The notes beneath the pieces are model-generated. The model did not search any database and was not told the origin of the DNA. It worked only from the letters and a program-made list of their open reading frames with translations. From Hymenobacter sp. GOD-10R (GTDB lineage Bacteria; Bacteroidota; Bacteroidia; Cytophagales; Hymenobacteraceae), in assembly GCF_035609205.1 (NCBI RefSeq), contig NZ_CP141188.1:1-64000 (forward strand): a DNA stretch of 64,000 nucleotides, written 5' to 3'. Shown here piece after piece: positions 17,538 through 24,823 of this stretch. The translations under genes and the position numbers were made by a program. The stretch's first letter is position 1. Each line of letters opens with the position of its first letter.

Positions 17538-18785
17538 TTATAAAGGCTTACCCTGCTGCAACTTCTGCAGGCGCAGCAACGCTTCCAGGTAGTAGTAGTC
17601 GGCGTAGTTGAGGCTGGCATCGATTTCGGTGCCGTTGGGCTTGTGCCCGGTCGAGTGCAGCAGAAAAGCCGGGCTCTGGTTGCGGGCCTGATACTGGGCC
17701 GAGGAAAGCGTAGCGAGCATCTTCTCTGCCTGCCGACGATAGCCCTGAGCCGCGCTTTGGTCGGGCACTAGCGTCGAGAGCTCCAGCAACGCCGAGGCGA
17801 CAATGGCAGCCGCGGAGGCATCACGCGGAGCTTGGGGTATATCAGGAGCGTCGAAGTCCCAGTACGGTACCTGGTCTTCGGGCAGGCGCCGGATGAACAC
17901 ATCCGCCGATTTGCGCGCCCGGTCCAGGAACTCCGGCTCGCGGCTCTCGCGGTAGCACATGGTGAAGCCGTAAATGGCCCAGGCCTGCCCGCGCGCCCAC
18001 ATCGAGTTATCGGCGTAGCCCTGGTGAGTCACGCCCTTCAGAAACTGACCGGTTTTATCGTCGTACACGGCCACGTGGTAGCTCGTGCCATCGGGGCGAA
18101 AGTGGTGCTGACTCGTCACGCGGGCATGGCTCACGGCCATGTCGTAGAGCTCCTTACGGCCGCCATTCTTACTAGCCCAGAACAGCAGTTCCAGGTTGAT
18201 CATGTTGTCCATGATGGTGTTGTGCGGCCATCCCATCTGTTTCACCATGCGCGGCCACGACAAGATGGTGCCCACCCTAGGGTTGAAAAGCGTAGCCAGC
18301 GAGTCGGCGGCGCGCAGCAATACTTGTTTGTAGGCGGGGTCTTTCGTGAGGCGGTAGCCGTTGCCGTAACTGCTATAGAACATGAACCCTAGGTCATGGT
18401 CCACAGTCTGGTGGTCGAGCACGGGAGCTAGGTTCTGGGTGAATCCTTCTGCTTTTTCCTTCCAGAAACCAGTAGGCTGCTGCTGGTAGAGATACCAAAG
18501 CGTGCCGGGCCAGAAGCCGCTGGTCCAGTCTTCGCGGTCCACGTACTCCCACTGGTTTTTGCCGGCGCTGATGCGGCGCGGCAGCTTCGTGTAATCGGCC
18601 GTTTGCGCTACTGTTTTGCGGGCTTGCGCGGCGCAGTAAGCTAGCTGCTCTTCCACCCTGAAGCTCGGCGTAGCAGCTGCGGATGTGCCCTGCGCTGGCT
18701 TCATTTTGGGCGCGCAGCTAGGTGCTAGGCCACCAAGCAGCAATAAGGAAAGCAGGGAAGCAGAAAGGCAAAAGCGCTTGGACAT
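17538..18785 (-). CDS. GH88-type unsaturated glucuronyl/galacturonyl hydrolase
   Basis: I use the ATG at 18785, which begins a hydrophobic signal followed by LAPSC, a possible lipobox. The product is about 415 residues with an (alpha/alpha)6 barrel. Motifs match GH88: REDWTSGFWPGTLWYLY, DHDLGFMFYSSYGNGY (about residue 130, one catalytic Asp), NTIMDNMINLELLFWAS (about 190, second Asp), GYADNSMWARGQAWAIYGF and YWDFDAPDIPQAPRDASAAAI. The enzyme hydrates the 4,5-double bond left by polysaccharide lyases and so releases a keto-sugar. This fits the three lyase-type genes in the same operon. GH105 is the nearest alternative. Confidence 0.87.
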   Translation of the reverse strand: MSKRFCLSASLLSLLLLGGLAPSCAPKMKPAQGTSAAATPSFRVEEQLAYCAAQARKTVAQTADYTKLPRRISAGKNQWEYVDREDWTSGFWPGTLWYLYQQQPTGFWKEKAEGFTQNLAPVLDHQTVDHDLGFMFYSSYGNGYRLTKDPAYKQVLLRAADSLATLFNPRVGTILSWPRMVKQMGWPHNTIMDNMINLELLFWASKNGGRKELYDMAVSHARVTSQHHFRPDGTSYHVAVYDDKTGQFLKGVTHQGYADNSMWARGQAWAIYGFTMCYRESREPEFLDRARKSADVFIRRLPEDQVPYWDFDAPDIPQAPRDASAAAIVASALLELSTLVPDQSAAQGYRRQAEKMLATLSSAQYQARNQSPAFLLHSTGHKPNGTEIDASLNYADYYYLEALLRLQKLQQGKPL

Positions 18786-18856
18786 ACAGCAAATGGCGTA
18801 ACTAAATTTTTCAACTGAGCGGACCTGCCAGTGCAAGCCGGGGCTAGCCGCAAGGC

Positions 18857-20896
18857 TTATAAGCTAGGTTTCCAGCCCGTTACCGACACGTTATCTAGGC
18901 GCACTGTCGTGCTCACCGTCGTCAGGCGCGAACAAGCAGGCAGGCCCACGTACATGTCTTTCTTGAGGGTGGTACTGATGCTCCCAACAGGTGTCCAGGT
19001 TCTGCCATCGGGCGAGATGGTGCCGGTGACAGTGTTGCCCTTGCGTTCGAGGCGCAACCAATAGTAGCCCACTAGGCGGCCGAACGTCACGGCCGGTTCG
19101 GCCAGTGGTTCGCTGCGGTGGCGCACCACTGTCGGGCCACCCTTCGCCTCCCGCGTGACGAGGCTGATGGTCCAGCTCGGCATTTCAATCTCGCCAGTTT
19201 TCTGCGGGGCTAGCAGCAACGAGGCGTGCGGCGCATCGGTGGTCAGCCCTTCGCGCATCATCAGGCCGAGCTGCGAAAATTGGGAGCTGACCTGCGGGAC
19301 AAACCGGGCCGTAATAATCCCATCCCCTTTCAGCAGCATGTAGGCAAACTGAAACTGGTCGCTGGTGCTATCGATGCGGCTGCCGGCACCTTCCAGCCGA
19401 AACTGCTTGCCGTCGTAGAAGGTGGAGCCGGCCACTTTTACCGGTCCAACATCCTGCTGTTTCCACTGTGCGGGCAAGCCGGCGCTGCTGCCGACTTCAT
19501 AAGCATTGGGGCTCTCGCCCGATGCATTGCTCGCCGCAACGGTGTAATAGTAGAGCGCACCGGGCTTGGTAGCTTTATCTGTATAGCTAGGTGTGGCGAG
19601 GCGCTGCGCGACTACCGCATAAGGTCCGCCGGGTTTCGTAGCACGCTTCACGGTGTAGCTGGTGGCACCCACGGCAGCCACCCAGGTCAGCACCACGCCC
19701 GTAGACTGCCCTTGTGCTACCAGCGCGCCGGGAGCAGTGGGTTTGGTTGTGGCTAGGCTAGCTTTTTCGGCGGAGCGGGTGTAAAAGAGCGTGCCGTAGC
19801 CGGGGTGATCAGCGCCGGGTTTGCCGGGTCCCTCGGGGCGTAGCTTCTCGGCGGCTTGCTGGGTGAAGGGCGCCGCGAGGCCACGACGGTGCACGTAGTG
19901 GTTGTACACCTGCTCGTACAAGGGCCGGAGCTGACCGCGGGCCTGCGTGGAAATCTTCTGGTGGAAGTACTTGCCCGTGCGGTCGAGCGTGGTTACGAAG
20001 GGCATATCGTCGTGGCCTAGGTTGTACTTGGCCGCATACTCAAAGCCTTTAAGGAGGCGGTTGTCGGCGTAGCCGTAGAGGTCAAGCCCTTGGTGCCAAG
20101 CCATTTCGCTGCATTCGGCTAGCATGCCGATGCCGAGTTGAGCGTGCGCTTGGTCGCGGCCACTCTCCTGCCCCTGGCCGGTTTCGTTGATGATGTAATG
20201 CGTCAGGCGCCCGTCGCCCCAGCCGTTCACGTAGTAGTGCAGCGCATCTTCGAACATAGAGCGGTCGTTGCAGAAAATGCCGATGGCCATCACCGTTTTT
20301 GTGGCCGCTGCGTCCCAGTTGCCGTTCGCAAAAGGCGCGTATTCCCGCAGCACCGGATAAATGACCTCCCTGAAGTGTCGCTCGGTTTTCTGGATGTCGG
20401 CTTCTGCCCAGCCTGCCTTGGAATAGCGCAGCAGTTCCGCGGCCTGCACCATCTTAAAAGGACCTAGCCCCGCCATAAGCACCGCGTCGCGCCCGGTGAT
20501 GCTGGTGAGCGTACCCGACCACGCATTCACCAGCGCTATGGCTTTGTCGGCGTAAGCATGGTCGCCGGTCAGGCACCACATCAGCGCGTTTTGATGGGCG
20601 GCATTGGCGTCGGCGTCGTAGGCGGCCGAGCCCACAGTCGGATTGCGACCGACCATGGCCAGCGGCCCTTGCATGGCGTACGTGGCCTGGGAGGCAGGAT
20701 TTTGCCGAAACACCTCGTAGCCCGCGTAGATGGGTTCCTGCTTGGCGGCAATGGCCCGCTTCATGCGGTCGAGGTCCTCTTGGCTGTGTAGCAAACCCGG
20801 ATGCACAAAGCCTTGGGCCCCTATACCAGAAACAGCGCTTAGTATAAACACTAGGCTAGCTAGGCCTCTGGCAACTTTCCTTGTCAACTCACTCAT
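18857..20896 (-). CDS. Alginate-lyase-superfamily enzyme with FN3-like and beta-sandwich domains
   Basis: A 679-residue secreted protein. Residues ~30-385 match the Alginate_lyase fold (an alpha/alpha toroid), with FVHPGLLHSQEDLDRMK, AHQNALMWCLTGD, FANGNWDAAATKTVMAIGIF and QESGRDQAHAQLGIG, where the Asn, His and Arg of these motifs are probable catalytic residues. An FN3-like domain (~385-470) and a C-terminal concanavalin-like sandwich (~485-675) follow, probably for substrate binding. Related lyases (for example PL38-like) act on glucuronan, so alginate need not be the substrate. It is paralogous to the catalytic part of the enzyme at 24824-27379. The start overlaps the stop of the GH97 gene by four bases, indicating tight co-transcription. 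Confidence 0.78.
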   Translation of the reverse strand: MSELTRKVARGLASLVFILSAVSGIGAQGFVHPGLLHSQEDLDRMKRAIAAKQEPIYAGYEVFRQNPASQATYAMQGPLAMVGRNPTVGSAAYDADANAAHQNALMWCLTGDHAYADKAIALVNAWSGTLTSITGRDAVLMAGLGPFKMVQAAELLRYSKAGWAEADIQKTERHFREVIYPVLREYAPFANGNWDAAATKTVMAIGIFCNDRSMFEDALHYYVNGWGDGRLTHYIINETGQGQESGRDQAHAQLGIGMLAECSEMAWHQGLDLYGYADNRLLKGFEYAAKYNLGHDDMPFVTTLDRTGKYFHQKISTQARGQLRPLYEQVYNHYVHRRGLAAPFTQQAAEKLRPEGPGKPGADHPGYGTLFYTRSAEKASLATTKPTAPGALVAQGQSTGVVLTWVAAVGATSYTVKRATKPGGPYAVVAQRLATPSYTDKATKPGALYYYTVAASNASGESPNAYEVGSSAGLPAQWKQQDVGPVKVAGSTFYDGKQFRLEGAGSRIDSTSDQFQFAYMLLKGDGIITARFVPQVSSQFSQLGLMMREGLTTDAPHASLLLAPQKTGEIEMPSWTISLVTREAKGGPTVVRHRSEPLAEPAVTFGRLVGYYWLRLERKGNTVTGTISPDGRTWTPVGSISTTLKKDMYVGLPACSRLTTVSTTVRLDNVSVTGWKPSL

Positions 20897-22725
20897 GGGT
20901 TCTTCTTGGCTTCTAGGATAAGGGCCTGACCACTTTTGGCGGGCAGGTTGAAGGCGAAAGCATCGCCCTTTTGCACGTCCAGCGTTCGTTTGGCAATGCT
21001 GCCCTGGCCGTCCTCTTCGTACACGGTAGCCGTGTAGTGGGCACCTTTGAGCAAAAAGTCAAGCTTGATGCTGCTTTGCCACGGCTGCATTCCGGCCACG
21101 TTGCCCACAAACCACGTTTGGCCGTGGCGGCGAGCCACGCTGATATTTTGTCCAATTTCCCCAGCTAGGTAGTGCGACTCATTCCAGACGGTGGGCACGT
21201 ACTTGAAGAATTCAATCTCCGCGTCGTTGGTGTACTCGTTGGGGCGGCCGTACCAGAAAATGGCTTGCAACGGGCTGAAGTACACCACCGTTAGGGCGAG
21301 CTGCTGGGCCATGCTCACCTTCAGGTTCTTGCTGTAGCTGTTCTTGGCGTTCGGGTAACAATAGGTGAAATCAGCCGGCCCGGCCAGGAAGCGAGTGAAG
21401 GGCAAGGTGGTGGTGTGAAATGCGTCGGGGCTGTTCTCGTCGCCGCGGATGCCTTCTTGCGTGAACAACGCGGGATAGGTGCGGCTCAGGCCCGTAGGCT
21501 TGTAGTTGTCGTGGATGTTGAGGATCAGGCCGGCGGCGTTTACTTTCTTGATGGCGCCTGCTAGCCACGTAACACCCTTTTGGGAGAAGCCATCCACGAA
21601 GCCAAATTTCAGCCCGGCCACGCCCCACTGCTTGTAGAGCGGCAGGATGGTGTCGAGGTAGTTTTGCAGGCCGATGTAGTTGACGTACAGCAGAACACCG
21701 ATGCCTTTCTCCTTGCCATATTGAATCACCTTCGGCAAGTCAATGGCCGGAATCACGACGGTCGGGTCCGAGGTAAGGGCACGCTCCGGCCCGTACCAAC
21801 CGGCATCGAACAGAATGTAGCGGAAGTTGAGGCGAGCAGCGAGGTTGATGCAGTCGAGCCCGCTTTGGGTATTGAGTTGGGCCCGCATCACCTTGCCCGG
21901 CATCAAGCCGGACGGCACGCCACCCGCGGGCGCGGGGTTGAGCTTCAGGTTCAACTCACTGAACTGGTGCAAGCCGATAGCCGTGCGCGCCACGCTGATG
22001 GTACGCCACGGTGTTTGAAATGGTAAGGCCACCTGCACGGCGGTGTCGCGGGCAAAGGCTACGGCTAGGCTGCGCGGCGCCTTGCCGCGTTGCAGTTCGG
22101 CCTTGGTAAAGTTGTCGTTGGCAGCCTCCCCGATGCTTAGGTAAGCTTTGTCGCTGACGAGCGTGGCCGGGAAGTCGCAGGTTGTGGTTAAGGAATCTAC
22201 CCGCGTTGGCGTAAACACCGACTCGTGGTGGTACTGGTAGATAGAGTAAAGATCCGTGAGGTTGAACTCGGTGCTTTCCTTGCGCATCACAGCTTTACTC
22301 AGGCCAGCTTGAGCCGGCAACACGTAGCGAAACGCCAAACTGCCGTCGTACACGTGGGCAAGCAAGTGCAGCATTACCCCCGCCGATTTCAGGGCTAGGT
22401 CTAGCTCTTGGTATTGGTTTTGGATATGGTCATTCTCCCCTAGCGGCCACGCAAATGTTTCGTTTACAGTGCGTCGGGTGGCATTTTGCACGGTGGTATT
22501 GGTGCCGACTTGCCGACCATCAAGGTCGAAGCCTAGCGCCGAAGAGGACACGATTGCCCGACCGTCGTAGTTGACGCGGTACGTGAGACGGCCTTGCGCA
22601 TCTACCACAAACTCCGCCCACGTCTTCCCATCGGGCGACGAAGCAGAATAGGCTTGCTTGCCTTGCGCCTGCGTAGCTAGGCTAGCTCCCAGCAGCAAAC
22701 ACACGATATAAAAATGAATTTTCAT
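20893..22725 (-). CDS. GH97 family glycosidase, first paralogue
   Basis: A 610-residue protein with a signal peptide (to about TQAQ). It has the three-part GH97 architecture: an N-terminal beta-supersandwich with SPDGKTWAEFVVD, a central (beta/alpha)8 barrel, and a C-terminal beta-domain. Barrel motifs are YILFDAGWYGPE, GIGVLLYVNYIGL, WGVAGLKFGFVDGFSQKG, NIHDNYKPTGLSRTYP and EGIRGDENSPDAFHTTTLPFTRFLAGPADFTYC. Family members are retaining alpha-galactosidases or inverting alpha-glucosidases. This one has an Asp in GFVDG (about residue 377) where its neighbour has Gln. Calcium-dependent exo-action on alpha-linked galactose or glucose is likely but not proven. It follows the second GH97 gene with a 15-base gap. 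Confidence 0.88.
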   Translation of the reverse strand: MKIHFYIVCLLLGASLATQAQGKQAYSASSPDGKTWAEFVVDAQGRLTYRVNYDGRAIVSSSALGFDLDGRQVGTNTTVQNATRRTVNETFAWPLGENDHIQNQYQELDLALKSAGVMLHLLAHVYDGSLAFRYVLPAQAGLSKAVMRKESTEFNLTDLYSIYQYHHESVFTPTRVDSLTTTCDFPATLVSDKAYLSIGEAANDNFTKAELQRGKAPRSLAVAFARDTAVQVALPFQTPWRTISVARTAIGLHQFSELNLKLNPAPAGGVPSGLMPGKVMRAQLNTQSGLDCINLAARLNFRYILFDAGWYGPERALTSDPTVVIPAIDLPKVIQYGKEKGIGVLLYVNYIGLQNYLDTILPLYKQWGVAGLKFGFVDGFSQKGVTWLAGAIKKVNAAGLILNIHDNYKPTGLSRTYPALFTQEGIRGDENSPDAFHTTTLPFTRFLAGPADFTYCYPNAKNSYSKNLKVSMAQQLALTVVYFSPLQAIFWYGRPNEYTNDAEIEFFKYVPTVWNESHYLAGEIGQNISVARRHGQTWFVGNVAGMQPWQSSIKLDFLLKGAHYTATVYEEDGQGSIAKRTLDVQKGDAFAFNLPAKSGQALILEAKKNP

Positions 22726-22740
22726 CTGGCAGACCCTTCG

Positions 22741-24684
22741 TTACTTGCTAGGAGTGAGCCAAATAGCTTGCCCACCCGAAGGCAGCAGCTTCACGTCGAG
22801 CGTCTGGCTGGCCTTCACTTTCACGCGCTTGATGGCCACATGCGTGCGGGTGTTCACCGACGGGTCGTCTGAGTAGATGGAGGCGGAGTACTGCTGGCCT
22901 TTGGGCAAAAAGTTGAGCGGCAGCTTCAGCGTGCGCCCGTCGTTATTCGTGAGCGTGCCCACGAACCAGTCCCGGCCCTTGCGCCGGGCCACGGTGATGT
23001 ACTGCCCGATTTCGCCCTGCACCACGCGGGTTTCGTCCCAGGTGGTAGGCACTTTTTCGAAGAACTCCACCTCCGGCTCGTCCTGGTAGGCGCTGGGCTT
23101 GTCGTACCAAAACAGAGTTTGGAGGGGCGCGTAGTACACCGCGCCCATGGCCAGCTGGTGGGCGTGGGTGGTTTTGAGGCGCTTGTCGTAGTAGCAGATG
23201 GTGTAATCGGCCGCGCCGGCTAGGTAGCGCGTGAAGGGCAGCGTCACGTTGTGGGTGGCGTCGGGAAACTCCTCGTTGCCCCGAATCCCCTCCTGGTTGA
23301 GCAGGTTGGGGTAGGTACGGCTGGTGCCGGTGGGGCGGTACTCGTCGTGGATGTTCACCAGCAGGCCGTTATCGGCGGCTTTGCGTACGGCTTCGGTCAG
23401 CCACTTGGTCCAGCCCTGCGAGCCGACCTGCACGAAGCCGTATTTCACGCCCACCACGCCCCACTTTTTATAGAGCGGCAGAATCTCGTCGAGTTGGCGG
23501 GCCAGGGCTTTCTGGTTGACGTAGAGCCACACGCCCACGCCCTTTTCCTGACCGTATTTAATAATGGCCGGCATATCCAGCCCAGCCTTCACCTTGGTAG
23601 CATCGGAGGCCGTGAGGTATTCCGGGCCGTACCATTTCGAGTCGAACAGGATGTACTGCATCTGGTGCGCAGCAGCAAAATCGATGCAGGCGAGGGCGTT
23701 ATCGGTGCTCTGCACGATGTCGCGCATGATTTTGCCGGGCTTGATCCAACTGGTATCCTTGAGCTTACTGGGCTCGTTCAGGTTCAGCAGCAGGTAGTTG
23801 TTTTCGAGCAATTGCCCCGGCCGCCGGCCAACCAGGATGGCGCGCCAGGGCGTGCGCACAGGCGGCAGGGCATCCACCGCGCCATAGAGGGCCGTGATAA
23901 TCGTGTTGGGCTTGGTGGGGCTGAGGGCGAACTTGGTGCGGGTGTAGTCGGTGAGGCTAGCTTCGCAGAGGCTAGCGTAGAGGCCGTTGGGCAAGGCGAG
24001 CGTGAGGGGCCGTTCGCTCTGGTCGGGCCAGTCTTTGAGCGGCAGCGCCTGGTACGGCCCTTGGGCCCAATTGGTGAAGTAGGCTTTGGTGCCTTCGGGC
24101 AGCGTAAATTCGTCGTTTTCGGCCGTGATGTGGAAGTACATGCCCCCGGTATGCTCGGGGAAATAGTAGCGGAAGGCCACGCCCTCATTGTAAGCGCGTA
24201 CTTGCAGGTTCACGCGGTACTTGTCGTTGTCGGCCTTTTCCATTTCTAACTCGGCCTGCTCGTAGTGGTCCGGAATCTGGCTCCGCTCGCCGTAGAGAGG
24301 CGTCCAGGCAGTGTCGCGGCGGGTGACAGTGGTGCGCTTCACCGTCAGGGTCTCGCTCCAATGCGCGCTTTTGCCCACCGGATAAGCCATGGCCAGCTCC
24401 AGCAAATGGTTGTCGACGTCGACAGAGAGGGCCGACTCCAGCACCACGGGCAGCTTATCGTATTCTACATGGTAGTAGAGCTGGCGCTTACCAGGCGCCG
24501 TTTCGCGCTGATACACCGTCACGGCCACTTTACCATCGGGCGAATGCACGGTGGTTTCGGCGACCGTTGGCAAGCTAGCATGCGCGTAAGCAGCGGAATC
24601 AACAGCGAGACAGGCAGCCACGAGTAGCAGCCTTTTCCCTAGCCAAGAGCTAGCGTTAGGAGTGAAAAGCAGGTTGAAAATCAT
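22741..24684 (-). CDS. GH97 family glycosidase, second paralogue
   Basis: A 647-residue secreted GH97 protein, clearly homologous to the product at 20893-22725 but diverged. Motifs are SPDGKVAVTVYQ, YILFDSKWYGPEYL, GVGVWLYVNQKALA, WGVVGVKYGFVQVGSQGW, NIHDEYRPTGTSRTYP and EGIRGNEEFPDATHNVTLPFTRYLAGAADYT. At the position where the first paralogue has Asp (GFVDG) this protein has Gln (GFVQVG, about residue 415), which could change mechanism or specificity. The tandem pair probably handles two alpha-linked sugars, or two linkages, of one glycan. The signal peptide is long, and the exact start among nearby possibilities is uncertain. Confidence 0.87.
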   Translation of the reverse strand: MIFNLLFTPNASSWLGKRLLLVAACLAVDSAAYAHASLPTVAETTVHSPDGKVAVTVYQRETAPGKRQLYYHVEYDKLPVVLESALSVDVDNHLLELAMAYPVGKSAHWSETLTVKRTTVTRRDTAWTPLYGERSQIPDHYEQAELEMEKADNDKYRVNLQVRAYNEGVAFRYYFPEHTGGMYFHITAENDEFTLPEGTKAYFTNWAQGPYQALPLKDWPDQSERPLTLALPNGLYASLCEASLTDYTRTKFALSPTKPNTIITALYGAVDALPPVRTPWRAILVGRRPGQLLENNYLLLNLNEPSKLKDTSWIKPGKIMRDIVQSTDNALACIDFAAAHQMQYILFDSKWYGPEYLTASDATKVKAGLDMPAIIKYGQEKGVGVWLYVNQKALARQLDEILPLYKKWGVVGVKYGFVQVGSQGWTKWLTEAVRKAADNGLLVNIHDEYRPTGTSRTYPNLLNQEGIRGNEEFPDATHNVTLPFTRYLAGAADYTICYYDKRLKTTHAHQLAMGAVYYAPLQTLFWYDKPSAYQDEPEVEFFEKVPTTWDETRVVQGEIGQYITVARRKGRDWFVGTLTNNDGRTLKLPLNFLPKGQQYSASIYSDDPSVNTRTHVAIKRVKVKASQTLDVKLLPSGGQAIWLTPSK

Positions 24685-24773
24685 AGAGAAAACGAGGAAG
24701 TAAAGCGCGGCCGAGCAGGGTGGCTGCGGGCCGGATTAGCTAGCTTTTTCGGATGCTTTCAGGAAAGCTAGCC

Positions 24774-24813
24774 CTAGCAGCGGAGCGGCTGAACGGGCCT
24801 GCTCCGCTGCTAG
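24774..24813 (-). promoter_or_regulatory. Strong hairpin between lyase and GH97 genes
   Basis: Perfect 13-base arms CTAGCAGCGGAGC (24774-24786) and its complement (24801-24813) flank a 14-base loop. It lies immediately after the stop of the T9SS-tagged lyase. Neither strand has a following U-run, so it is better read as an mRNA-stability or processing hairpin, or a weak terminator, than as a classical intrinsic terminator. Confidence 0.55.
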
Positions 24814-24823
24814 CAAAAGCGTA

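Noticed and set aside
23251..24249. 332-codon frame antisense to the second GH97 gene
   Set aside because: Composition is that of a GC-rich shadow frame and the opposite strand encodes clear GH97 motifs.
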